A stretch of 64,000 nt of DNA from the NCBI GenBank assembly GCA_027625915.1, contig JANTQA010000029.1, positions 4,092,001 through 4,156,000 of the forward strand, written 5' to 3'. Within the stretch, counting starts at the first letter, position 1; each line of letters opens with the position of its first letter. A program made the translations under genes and the position numbers. The notes under the pieces were generated by a model. That model was not told the origin of the DNA. It saw nothing but the letters and a program-made list of their open reading frames with translations, and did no database searches. Positions 21,901 through 32,845 of the stretch are shown piece after piece. The DNA comes from Anaeramoeba flamelloides (lineage: Eukaryota > Metamonada > Anaeramoebidae).

Positions 21901-22416
21901 TATCTAAAATAATTGATAGGAAAGGGAATAAAATATTAGTTTTTTTTTTTTTTTAATGAAAAATATCCAAAATTTAAATAATACTAGTTATTCAATATTT
22001 ATATTAAATATATTATATGAAAATAATATAAATATAAGAATAATCTAAAATTCATAACAAGAAATAATATTATTAGTATAAATTATTATGATTCCAAAGA
22101 GATAAATATAATAAATTTTGTATATTAAACGTTTGATCAAAAATATAAAAATTATTAATTGTTAAATCATTAATATTTTTTTTTTTTTTTTTTTTTTCAC
22201 CATTATTAAAAATTCAATATACATACATCCATGTACATACACACCCAGATATTAGATATATACGTATATACACTTATATATAAATTCAACAAATAAATGT
22301 ATAAAATAGCAAATAATTAACTCAAAATCGAAGATTGAAACTATCAATTTTCTAATTTTGTTAAATTGTTTTTTTTTATATTAAAAACTTCCCAAAGAAA
22401 TCAAATCAAAACTTTA
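21901..22416. other. 3' flank of the 525-residue gene
   Basis: There is no gene here. It is extremely AT-rich, with a T-run of ~22 at about 22173-22197 and ATATAC/ATACAC simple sequence at 22213-22285. Confidence 0.5.
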
Positions 22417-23994
22417 TTAATTCAATAACCAACCAATGCCAATATCCGTGTTTGGAATTTTACCTTTACAAGCAACACTTCTGATTTTTGGGGGTTTAAT
22501 AACTTGGACTTTTTGTGACATTAAATTTAATTGGGAAGAAGAAATTATTTCTTTAAATGGGGTTATCTCAAACATGTTCTGAGCACAAAAGGGCAATTTT
22601 TTCATAGATTCTTCAGAAATTTTTGACCAATAGACACCAGAGTTGATACCATATTTGACAATCAAACTTTTGATTAATTTCAATTTCTTGCCTCTTTTAT
22701 TACAATAACAATTAAGGGCGTCGCCATTAAAAGCTAAATCGATTAATTTGCTGTACCGTTTAACGACACCGCTTGGCATAATTAATTGGTTCGCTAATAA
22801 GAGACAGGAAAGAACAAATTTCGATTTGCCAAGGTAATACAAATGCTTTCCAAAAAAATGTGTTTTTAATTCTTGTGTCAACAAATGGTCTGGCCGATCA
22901 ACAAAACGCTTTTCAAACCAAAAAATCAAAAGCCTTTCGGTAAAGATTTGTTTGTAAATGGCCTCCAAACTGTTTTTTAATTTTTCTTGTTTGGGTGATT
23001 GTGCATTGTCTAAGGATTCAATCTTGGCAATTTTCTTTAAAGTTTCCTTGAATTCAATGGCAATTGTTGGGGTGTTCGATCGGTGATTCAAAGCTAAGAC
23101 CCCAACAATAATTTCAAGAATATATTCAGTTAGTGTTCTTCTTGAATTGGACAGCAAATTTTTTAGTTGCATTTCCACTATTTGCATCTCCATTTCAGTC
23201 GCGTCAAGTGCTTGTGAAATCCTTTCGCTGATCTTCTCCGTGAAGACTTCTAAGGTTTTCGGTGTCGCGCCGTGTGACATCACCCACATGGCACCAGTGA
23301 GTAACTTAAAGATCTCCTTCCCCGATTCAATTGTTACAGAGTTTTGTTTTTTTAATTGGCTCGTGGTGATGTTCCTTTTCCTTTTCACAGAGTTGTCTTC
23401 AAGGGTCTTTGATCTTGTCTTTCTTGTGAACCCCTCAAATTCCATTTCGAAATCTTGTTTGTACTCTTGTTGTTCTTTGCAGTTTATTTTTATTTCAGTT
23501 TCAATTTCTTTCTCTATTTCTGTTTTTGTTTCTGTTTGTTGGTCTTTTTTTCCCATTCGATATTTTGTCAAATCTTTTTTTTGATCAATTTCATTTTCTA
23601 CTTCATTTTTAGAAGTTTTCAGATTACCTCCACTACCACCGAATGGAAAGTTAAATACACTAAAGACTGAAGAATTTTCTTTGTTTTGTTTGGGAGAGAT
23701 ATTAATGTTCAATAATTGATCAGTTAAATTCTGGTTCTCAAAGTCAAAGCCTTCACCAGAGAAAGTAAACCGATTGGTTTGAGTTGAATGAACATTTTCC
23801 TCTTCCATTTGTTGTTGGTTATTGGTTGTTGTTGAGTAAATTTGATTTTGGACATCAGATTCTTGGCTGAATCCAGTTTCACTTTCATTATTGTTTTCGT
23901 TTTCATCTATGTTATCATTTTGTAGACTAAATCCTGAATAATCTTCCAGATCCAGTAGATCGTATTCTGGGAGAAAGTTGAAAGAATAATTCAT
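22417..23994 (-). CDS. Unrecognised 525-residue protein
   Basis: This is an uninterrupted frame beginning MNYSFNFLPEYDLLDLEDYS. I do not recognise the family. Residues 1-110 are acidic and Asn/Gln/Ser-rich. Residues about 145-180 form a Thr/Glu/Ile/Lys repeat (TETKTEIEKEIETEIKI). A basic VKRKRN cluster near residue 205 could be a nuclear-localisation signal. From about 225 to the end the sequence is globular and mostly helical, with conserved-looking stretches (EYILEIIVGVLALNHRSNTP, FWFEKRFVDRPDHLLTQELK, YYLGKSKFVLSCLLLANQLI). There is no signal peptide or membrane helix. GC is clearly higher than in the flanks. A regulatory or nuclear role is possible from the layout (acidic head, basic cluster, helical core), but this is inference. 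Confidence 0.75.
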   Translation of the reverse strand: MNYSFNFLPEYDLLDLEDYSGFSLQNDNIDENENNNESETGFSQESDVQNQIYSTTTNNQQQMEEENVHSTQTNRFTFSGEGFDFENQNLTDQLLNINISPKQNKENSSVFSVFNFPFGGSGGNLKTSKNEVENEIDQKKDLTKYRMGKKDQQTETKTEIEKEIETEIKINCKEQQEYKQDFEMEFEGFTRKTRSKTLEDNSVKRKRNITTSQLKKQNSVTIESGKEIFKLLTGAMWVMSHGATPKTLEVFTEKISERISQALDATEMEMQIVEMQLKNLLSNSRRTLTEYILEIIVGVLALNHRSNTPTIAIEFKETLKKIAKIESLDNAQSPKQEKLKNSLEAIYKQIFTERLLIFWFEKRFVDRPDHLLTQELKTHFFGKHLYYLGKSKFVLSCLLLANQLIMPSGVVKRYSKLIDLAFNGDALNCYCNKRGKKLKLIKSLIVKYGINSGVYWSKISEESMKKLPFCAQNMFEITPFKEIISSSQLNLMSQKVQVIKPPKIRSVACKGKIPNTDIGIGWLLN

Positions 23995-25270
23995 TAAGAT
24001 CTCTAACGAGGATTTTAATCAAATCTTGTTCGGATGAAGTTAACTATTTTTAGATGTTTTATTCACAAGAATCCAAAAGTTTTTTTGTTAGGTTAATTAT
24101 TGAAAACAAGAAAAAAGGAACAAAAAATAAATTTCAACAAAAAAGACTCAACTTTGAAAAGTTTTCTTTGTAAGAGTTCATTTGAATTCAAAACTTGTTT
24201 TATTCATTTAAAAAACCAGTTATTGCCAAAATACTTTCCATTTCAAGAAAAACAATTCTACTTCAATAGTAAAGGGAATTAATTTTACCATCACTTTCTT
24301 TCGATGATCTTTTCATAAACAAAGTCAAGTTGATTGTGAAAATTTAATTTTAATTTTTTTGGCAAAGTCTGATTGAATTTATTGATTTAAACATGAAAAA
24401 TACAAATAACTAGATACAAACGTTCCGAAATCCAAATTTAAACCTAATACCAACAAAAAATCATTTGATCTTTACAATTATTTTTTTTTATAATATTTTA
24501 AGGTCTCTTTCTTTCTTTTCTTTTCAAAAATCAAGCCCTTTCTCTTGGAATAAAATTACTTTAATTATATGTTCTTTCATTGAGATTATCAACCATTTCA
24601 ATTTTTTTTTTGTTTTTCAAAAATTAATTATTTCAAACAATCCAAATTAAATTTCTGGTTGGATATTCATACAACCATGAGTTTGAAAGTTTTTATTGAT
24701 TCTTGACAAATAGTTTTTATCTCCAAAGAGTGTAATATGTTACATTTTTGTGTATTGTTACAACCACAGGTAACGGGAGTAGGGGTTGTTTTTATTACAA
24801 CATAAAGTCTTCTGAGTAAAGGGATCTGAAGTATTTTCTTGATTTTTTTAGATAAACAATTTGGAAATATCTGTTAAATGGTTAATAATTGTAAATTTTA
24901 AATAAGGTTACAGATCTATTCCATTTTTTTTTTGTTGTTTTTTCCAAACAACACTTTGAATCCATGTGTTTTTTTGCGATTATAATTTCTCCACATCATT
25001 GGAAGTTTAAAAACTGGATAGTTATTATATTAATTTTTCCTTCTTCCTATTTGGGTGAATTGTTTTTTTGTTTGTCTGTATGTATTTGATATTTTTTTGA
25101 TTACTCAATTTTGTTCACATTTTATTATTTTTTTTTGTTATCTTTTAGTTTATCTTTTAATTCATTTGGGAATAATATTTTCGCTAAAATTTGAAATAAT
25201 CAAAAAAAAAAAAAAAAAATAATTTTTTTAAGAATATTTCAACTTTAGAGATTTTCGATCTTATAAACAA
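23995..25270. other. AT-rich intergenic sequence
   Basis: No gene is supported. Short open frames at 24100-24282 and 24465-24650 have Phe/Lys-rich composition and no recognisable features. A 17-18 bp A-run lies at about 25202-25219. Confidence 0.4.
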
Positions 25271-25279
25271 TCGTCCAGT

Positions 25280-28200
25280 GATACGATATCAAAGAAAAGG
25301 AAATAATTTAATTGAAATATGGGATTTAAAATATAAAATTAATTATTATATAAAATATCTTTTAAAAATAAATTATTTAATACCAAGAAACTTATATATT
25401 TTTTACTTTCAAAAAAAATAAAAAATCTTTATTACTAAAAGGAAAAAAAGAGAATATAACGATAAACTTATTAATATAAAAATCTTATCATTCAATATTC
25501 GGGGATTAAATGATAAAAAATAAAATTGCAATTTTAGAATCTTTTTTTATTAAAATATAATATAGATATTTGTTTAATTCAAGAAACAAAAATTACAAAA
25601 AACGCCATATTTTATAAATTATTTCTCAATAACTAAAAAATCTTATGGTGATAAAAATAGAAAAGGTGGTTTACTAATAATTGTAAAAAAATATTTTTAA
25701 AGATTTTACAAGAGAAATATTAGTTCTAGATCCGGACATAATGGGGATACAATTCACAGATTATATTATAATTAATTTATAGAACAGATATGATAGAAAT
25801 TTAGTTTTTTTATAAAAAATTAAAAATATTTTACAACAATATCAATTCCACAAAAACCATTATCGGGGGTGATTTTAATTTAAATGAGATTCAAATTAAA
25901 CAATTTTCACTTTATAATTTTAAAATAATTTCAAATAATAGACCAAGTCGGAATGAAAACAATTTAGATTATTTCATCACAAATAATAAAATTTTAAAAA
26001 AAAATAAATCAATTTCTACAGTCAATTTCACTTTTAAGGCACAAACTTTCAACGAAATTTAAGGCACAAAAAAATTCCAAATTAAGGCACAATTTTTGGG
26101 GATATTTTTTTTCTCAATTTATTTTCCTAGAATCCGAATTTTTGTGCCTTAATTTGGAATTTTTTTTGTGCCTTAAATTTCGTTGAAAGTTTGTGCCTTA
26201 AAAGTGAAACTGACTGTATTAAAAATACAATTAGTGACCATAACGCAATATTAAATCAATTTAATATTAATAAAAAATGGGAAATTAAAAAAACATATTG
26301 TATAAAAGATGTATTTAATTTTCAAAAAAAATTTCAATCTATTTTTTTAAAAATAATAATTATAAAGTAACAGAATCTATCTTCAAAAAGTTTAAAAAAA
26401 CAATTTATAATGAAAGATAGAGTAGTTTTGAATATACCTAAAAATGAATTAAAATTATTTAGTTTGATTAACAGAGTTTATGATAATAAAGAGTTGATAA
26501 AAGAAATTAAAGATAGAAATAATAATAAGTATCGAAAACTAATTGATCAAATTAATATGGAATTCGAAAGTAATTATAATTTTTGGAAAAAACTTAGCCG
26601 GATAAGAGAATCTTCAAAAAAAATGATTTTAAATAATAATAATTTGGAAAAATCCTATTTTAATTATGTCAAATCAATAAGTAAAAACCAAAAAAAATAT
26701 ATAATAAATTTTATAAAAATTATTATTTAGATAAAGAAAATTTATTTGATTTAGAAATTAAAGAAATATTCTCAGTTGCCAAAATCGAAGAATTAATTAA
26801 ATATCAGAAAAATAAATCAGTTCAAGATTTTGACAAAATTAAACATTATAAATCAAGTAAAAATCAAAGTAACGAATTTTATTTAAATTATGAAAATTTT
26901 CTAATTACAATTCAAAAAATATTTCTAAATTGGATACAAGATATTTCTCAAAAAAAATATTAATTTTATCAAAAAAAAGAAATATATTATTCATTCATAA
27001 ATCAGGAGATGAGGGGGTCCCACTTAATTATAGACCCATTTCCATAAACAAAACACTCCCAAGATTTTTTCTTAAATTATTATATGCTGGGATACAAGAT
27101 TCTTGGGACATAGTATCAAAAAAAACAATTTGGATTTAAGAAAAAATTAGATACACGGATTGCTGTTTTGAATTTATTATATAAATATAAAAAAATTATA
27201 GAAAAAACAAAGAAAAATGAAAATGTATATATAGTTACAATTGATATTCAAAAAATGTTTTGACTCTATTCATCATTCATTGATTTATCACTCAATTAAA
27301 AAATTTATCAAAAATGAAATTTTAAAAATGTTTCTACTTGCTTATTACTCAAAGGAAGGAATAGGTGTTTACCAAGGAGATCCATTATCTCCTCTATTAT
27401 TTGGTTTTATTTCTCATTTTCTTTTTAGAAAAAATCAATTCACTAGCAATACACGTACAGATGTTTGCTGATGATTTGATATTAATAATGAAAGGATCAA
27501 TGATTGAAATAAATTATCAATTACAAAAAAATATATAAAATAATAAAAAGATTTTGGAATGAATCCAAATGATGATAAAAAAAAAAAAACCCTAATACCA
27601 AAAGAAATTTTATATCTTGGTATTTGGTTAGATAAAAAAACTCATCTAAAATTTAACTTTGATAAGGTCAATAATAATTTTGAAAAAAATCCTACATATT
27701 TTTAAAGAAAGGAATTTTTCTAATGGGTTAAAAATTCAATTCTTTAAAGCCGTTTTACATAGTCAACTATTATATGGGTTGGAGATATTTGACTTTACAG
27801 AATCCGATTTCAAAAAAATTGATATTTGGATTAATAAGAAAATCACAGAATCGCTTTTAATAAACCCACATTCCCCAAGACTTATCTATAAAACTGAAGC
27901 AAAAATTGATTTGGCAAGAATCACAATTTACAAAAGAAAATTCAAATTAATTCAAAAATTAAAAATTTTGGGATTTGATAAATTAATAAATCTTCTCCCC
28001 TTCAGAGAAAAAGAAACAGAAAACATTAATTGGAAAGCTCGAAATTTAAAAAGAATTAGAATCTGAACTCGAAGTTTACAGAATTAATCAATTAAAAAAA
28101 TAGTCCAAGTTGGAAAGTACAAAATTATTTGAAAATAATTTTGATACAGGGTAATATTAACAAACAGAAAAAAATATTTAAAATGGAAGGGTTCAACTTC

Positions 28201-28600
28201 TATTCTAAAGTTAAGAAATTATACAAATTATCTTAATAGATATTCTTATTTTATGAACAAAAATAAATCACAATTTTGTCAATTGTGTAAAATAAATAAA
28301 GATTTGGATATCATTGAAGATTTGGATCATTTTCTCTGGAACTGCCCAGCCTATGAAAATAATCGGAAAATCTGGATTTCTGAATTAGAAAAAAATAATT
28401 TTTCACTTATTTTAAATAATAATAATATTTATAATATTATTAATAAACAAGATTCAATATCTTTATTAGCTTTAGTAGATAATAAGAGTATGTTTGAATC
28501 TATTATACGATTTCTAAATTCAAGTTTAGGAATTCGGGCAAACAAGAGGAATTCTAAACTCCTCCCTTAAATTACAATAAAAAAAAAAAAAATAATTTTT
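25280..28600 (+). mobile_element. APE-type LINE (endonuclease + reverse transcriptase), degenerate
   Basis: The order of domains is that of an L1-like or related APE-class non-LTR element. Endonuclease motifs come first: ILSFNIRGLND near 25487, ICLIQETK near 25570, GDFNLNE near 25870, and SDHNAI near 26235. Reverse transcriptase follows: NYRPIS near 27025, VTIDIQK near 27235, GVYQGDPLSPLLF near 27366, MFADDLI near 27465. A C-terminal zinc-binding module (FCQLC...DHFLWNCP, about 28270-28350) is next, then an A-rich tail (about 28578-28594). The frame is split by many stops and small frameshifts across the endonuclease and RT (breaks lie, for example, near 25530, 25700, 26730, 26960, 27140, 27260, 27430 and 28065), so it cannot encode an intact protein. 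A MITE sits in the endonuclease region. The 5' boundary is approximate. Confidence 0.9.
26019..26216. mobile_element. Palindromic TA-flanked MITE, copy 3, inside the LINE
   Basis: This 198 bp copy runs CAGTCAATTTCACTTTTAAG ... GTGAAACTGACTG, with TA at 26017-26018 and 26217-26218. Its arms are nearly perfect. AAGGCACAAA boxes lie at 26036-26045 and 26061-26070, with AAGGCACAAT at 26084-26093. It interrupts the LINE endonuclease just before the SDH motif, so it inserted after the LINE arrived. Confidence 0.9.
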
Positions 28601-29029
28601 TTTAGAGTGGAATTTTCATTATGGAATTTTACTCTAAAATAATGTAAATGATTCAGATTATCCTTCTAAATCCAATAAAAAATATGTATTAGTGTAATTT
28701 TAACAACTGAAAAGGTATATAAAAGGTAGTATCATGTGAAAAAATATTTTGAGATCAAAAACAACTTTTTCTTTGAGAGGGTATCACTTCAATGGATTTT
28801 TATTCCAGAATTTTTATGTAATAAGAAGAGGGTTCTAATTTCTTATTTATTCAATTTTTGAAAAAAAAACATGATAAAAGGGTCAAATAATACGAAATTT
28901 TAATAAAAATCTCAAAATTGAAAGATTAAAACCCCATGTATCATTAAAGATCTCAAAAAGTATCCTGCTTTGCTTGTCAGTTTCAAATTTCACAACTACA
29001 TTTTAAAAAATTAATTTAATTTGCACTCA
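28601..29029. other. Intergenic, small hairpin after the LINE tail
   Basis: There is no gene here. Just after the LINE A-tail, about 28603-28640 forms a hairpin (TTAGAGTGGAATTTT and its near-complement AATTTTACTCTAA around CATTATGG). The rest is unremarkable. Confidence 0.4.
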
Positions 29030-29345
29030 AGCTCGGAATTAATTTACACACTTCAGAAAGAAAAATTGAAATTTAATCTGTAAAAAATTGTTTTTAACAA
29101 TACTAAATTGAAGAAAAATTAGAGAAGAACTAAATTAACAAGAGTATTTAGTAACTAACAGAATAATCTTTTTTTTTTTTTGTATTTATTTTTTTTTTCA
29201 AGTATTAAATCCTGAAAAAAATAATTCCTATTTTAAAATTTTCTTAAATTAACAATTAAATGATCTTCAAAATGAATTTGATCTTAGGTGTATAATAAGT
29301 GATAATGAATTAGATATTGGGTATTTTGAAAAGATTAAAAATGAA
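29030..29345 (+). repeat. Repeat family T, badly diverged fragment
   Basis: The right half carries AAATGAATTTGATCTTAGGT, GTATAATAAGTGATAATG and GATATTGGGTATTTTGAA, aligning with the GATTTGAACTTAGGTA and GGATGTTGGATTGGAACAAG landmarks of family T. Identity is low, so this is tentative. Confidence 0.35.
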
Positions 29346-29644
29346 ACATGTTCTATATGAAAAACTGTTTTTATGATGAGTATGGGTATTTTTGACTACT
29401 GAACCTGAAAATTTACAAAGAAAAAAAAAATTTTTTTTTAAGTGAATTTGAGTTCATTAATTGGTCTCGTTACTTAGTTGGGATTTTTTCTATGAACAAA
29501 TGGTGGCTTGGAACTAAATGGGGTATTGTGAAATTGAACTTTATCGGGTGACAAAAATATAGAATAACCAATACCAAAAGTCCAATTAACACAAAAATAA
29601 AAATCCAAAACTGCCAGAAAAAAATCAAATGATAAAAAAACAAT

Positions 29645-30545
29645 AATTTCCATAACCATTGAGAAAAAATTGTGTCTTTAAAAATAATTGGTTTAGTCAA
29701 AAATTTATTTTGGTTTTTTAAATCGTAACTATTAGCAAAATGAAATTTAGGCAAGGTATCATTTTATCAACAAATCTTACATATAAGAAAAACCAAAGTC
29801 ACTATCAATGATAAATTTCAAAAAAAAAATATTATTTAGTTGCGTTTCGACCTATTGGAATTACTTTGGAAGGCTAATAATACAAAAATTGAATTTGAAA
29901 AAGCACACTTGACTAAAAATGTTAATTTTTTTTTATTTAATTACATTCCAAGATCAAGTTAATGATGTTTTGAGAAGACCAAAACTAAATATTTTTTTAA
30001 AATTAATGTTTGTTCTATGGGGATTTCAAGAATTCAAATGGTTTCTAAACTCTTAATATTTCATTATTTTGAAGTTTTCATTGTAAAACATTAGTGAAAA
30101 TCAATCTCTTTTGAAAAAAATATCTTTTTTGGAAGATATTATTTTCTTCAATTTGATTTAAAAGGATATTTAAGATTAACCTTGATTAATTTATGTTATT
30201 TAAAAATGATAAATAACTGATCGAATTAATAGATTTTAATATTTCTCCATAAATAGTTATCTTATCTTTAGTAAAGTGTAAAATTAAACTTCAATTTTTG
30301 TATTTTTAGAGTTCCAAAGTAATTCTAAAGGGTCGAAACGTAACAAAATAATATTTTTTTTGAAATTATAATTGGTAATGACTTTGGTTCTTCTTAAATA
30401 TTAGATTTATATATATCATTTTGCTTTGATCAAAATTCATTTTGCTAATATTTACTACTTAAAAAACGAAAATAAATTTTTGACTGATCCATTTTTTTTT
30501 AATGAACCAAATTTTTTTCACAATGGTAATCGAAAAAATTCAAAG
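29645..30545. mobile_element. Foldback element F3 with ~260 bp inverted arms
   Basis: The arms at about 29645-29905 and 30285-30545 are inverted copies: GTCAAAAATTTATTTTGG, TATTAGCAAAATGAA, AACCAAAGTCA, GTTGCGTTTCGACCTATTGG and AATTACTTTGGAA on the left recur as reverse complements on the right. The core is ~380 bp of non-coding sequence. Arm divergence is roughly 15-20% by eye. It is unrelated in sequence to F1/F2. A 94-codon Phe-rich frame at 29470-29754 (-) runs into the left arm and is not considered a gene. Confidence 0.75.
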
Positions 30546-30944
30546 TAATTTAATTCGAAACAATTGAAAACAATTAATCTTTACTTGTTATATATCCCCA
30601 AACGAATAAGGGTTTCAAAAATGTTATTGTATTTAAAGTAAATGCTACTTGTTTAAATTTCTTCGATTTAAAATAATGAGTTTTCTTGCAGTAAGTAACC
30701 AATTTGATCTTATTTAATCCAATTTGTGGTTATTTTCTAAAACCATTGATATTGGAAAGAGTATGACTGTTGTAACATTCCTTTCAGAAAAAAATAACTT
30801 AATTAGAAATAGAAAAAATGCAAAAAAAAATATGAGATCATTAAAATTTCCAAAAGAGACCTTGAAAACTTACACAGAGTTGCTTATCACAGTATATCTT
30901 TTAAACCATTCAAATTGAGAATTTGGTATCACTCTTAAAGTGAT
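30546..30944. other. AT-rich intergenic sequence
   Basis: No gene is supported. A 64-codon frame at 30724-30918 has no recognisable features. Confidence 0.4.
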
Positions 30945-31440
30945 CAAAATAATTCGCGCACAAAAACTTTAGTCCGTGTTTCAAAATATTATCCATACTT
31001 TTTTTTCTTCTTATTCCAAGGCAACATCAAATCTACTACCAAATAGTATACCTAAGTTCAATTCAATTTTGAAAGTAAAGGTCTAGTTATTTTCAGTAAA
31101 ATTTAAATGATGAATGCAAATAGTTGAAAATTCTTCAAAATATTCTCAGTTGTTTTTGAATTTGTGAATAAAAATTTCCTTGAAAAATTGACTCTATTTT
31201 TTGAGATAAAATTTTGCAATTTGATCTTTCATTTTTCAAATATCTTTTTAAATAATAGAACTTTTTGAAATCAATAGTATATTTTTTTAGTGTTTATTAT
31301 CAGTTTCTTTGATTGGTTAATGTATAGGTCTTCTATAACAAAAAAACAGGCTTTTTAATTTGAAACACTTATTAAATTATTTTGCACGCTTTTTTTGACT
31401 TCAGTACGTGCTTTTTTCGAAAAATGTACTATTTTTTGAT
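30945..31440 (-). repeat. Repeat family T, copy C
   Basis: This is a full-length inverted copy. Reverse-complement landmarks are AATCAAAGAAACTGATAATA, AAGATCAAATTGCAAAATTT, GAATTGAACTTAGGTATAC, TGTTGCCTTGGAATAAGAAG and TTTTGAAACACGGACTAAAG. It is slightly closer to copy D (56.0 kb) than to A or B. Confidence 0.7.
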
Positions 31441-32002
31441 TTTTTGAGAGAGATTGTACTCTCACATTTTGGTTTAGCACCCATAAAAATTACTATTAAA
31501 TTTTTTTTTTAATTTCAAAAAATTATTTTTGCTTCTAATGACTCGACCCTTTAATAAATAATTTTTTTAGAAAAAAAATCAACAGGGGTCAGACCCATCG
31601 ATTCACTAAAGAACTGATATATAATTTTTTTTTTAATTCTTTAAAAATTTTTTCAAAAAGTGATGAATAATAACTTTTTTTCAAATTCTATGAAGTGGAA
31701 AACTAATGAAACAATCTTATCATGTGCTTTATAAAAAAAACTTTCCAATCTTTATAGACACCACAATGGTTTCCCATTCTAAAAGTGAAATAATAATAAA
31801 AATGGTTTTCCAAATTAAATCGTTAGATTTTCTCTTTTGATCTTGAAACAATGTTTGGAGGGCTGAAAGAAAATAATCGTTCAAGTGTTTATTAATAAGA
31901 TTCCTCCCTCAAAGGGTGAAAAATCCAAAAAAGGAAAGACTTACCAACAAAACTGAAACATACTTTCATTTTTTTTTTATTAATCTTACAACTTTTCAAA
32001 AC
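31441..32002. other. 5' flank of the NudC-domain gene
   Basis: There is no gene here. It contains AT-rich sequence with several T-runs. The frame of the NudC gene is open back to 31916 but the added N-terminus (FHFFFINLTTFQN) is not credible, so the ATG at 32003 is preferred. Confidence 0.5.
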
Positions 32003-32845
32003 ATGAGCCAAGAAAAACCAAAAAAGAAAGAAATTGACGAAAAAACTGAAAAAAACAAAACAGAAGAAGAAAAAAAAGAAGAAAAGAAAGAAGAAAAGAA
32101 AACCGAAAAAAAAGAAGTAAAAAAAGAGGAAAAAGAAAACGAAAAAGAAAAAGAAAAAGAAAAAGAAAAAGAAGAAGAAGAAGAAGAAAAAGAAAAAGAA
32201 AAAGAAGAAGAATTACCCGATCCACCATATGAATGGAAACAACAACCAGACACTGCTACAGTTGTACTTAAAATACCTGAGAAAATTAGAGGGAAAAACA
32301 TTAATTACAAGCTAACTGTTACACACTTGACTGTTGGAATTAAAGGAGAAGATCCAATTATTGATGTAATTTCAAAATTTTTTTTTTTTTAATTTTTATA
32401 TTTTCCTCTCTTATTCTGATCCTTTTTGTTTGCATTTTTGTTATTTTCTTCGATTGATTTTAAATGAATAACAGGGTGAATTATGGGGAAAGGCCGAACC
32501 TGAAGATTCCATTTGGACCTTAGAATCAGTCAAAGGAGGAAAAGAACTGACAATTAATCTTGTCAAAAGGGGTAATGGTTGGTGGGATTCATTTATTAAA
32601 GGACACAAAAAAATGAAACAAGAAGATATGGTTCCAGATCCAATTTCGATTTCTGACATGGACCAAGAGTCTGCCCGTGAAGTTAATAAAATGGTTGTAA
32701 GTATTTTGTCTTCTTTTATTTTTTCTTTTTCCTTGTTCTTCTTAATCCTAAAATGAAAAATATTGATAAATTCAAAACAAAGGAGTAATTTTTTCAACTT
32801 GTACAGCAAAAGTCTTCATTTGATTTGAATTTATTTCGACAATGA
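32003..32845 (+). CDS. NudC/CS-domain co-chaperone, spliced
   Basis: Exon 1 is 32003-32365, exon 2 is 32475-32696, and a tentative exon 3 is 32807-32845, giving about 207 residues. Intron 1 (32366-32474, 109 bp) runs GTAATT...ACAG between codons; joining it restores the NudC signature ...VGIKGEDPIID|GELWGKAEPEDSIWTLE. The N-terminus is a Lys/Glu repeat (~75 residues). The CS domain starts at YEWKQQPDTATVVLKIPEK and ends near GWWDSFIKG. The tail SISDMDQESAREVNKMV matches the DLDxETRxMVEKMM helix of NudC. NudC proteins are Hsp90-linked co-chaperones that stabilise dynein/Lis1 components and other clients in the cytoplasm. Intron 2 opens GTAAGT at 32697; the acceptor TACAG at 32806 gives a short ending QKSSFDLNLFRQ, unlike the usual DQRQK tail, so exon 3 may be wrong. 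Earlier and later AG sites give even shorter ends. Confidence 0.82.

Noticed and set aside
29470-29754. 94-codon hydrophobic minus-strand frame resembling a membrane protein
   Set aside because: Its first third lies in a foldback arm and the rest is Phe/Leu-biased AT-rich sequence; no coding signature.
31986-32301. Phe/Leu and Ser/Phe-rich minus-strand frames
   Set aside because: Antisense of the Lys/Glu repeat at the start of the NudC gene.
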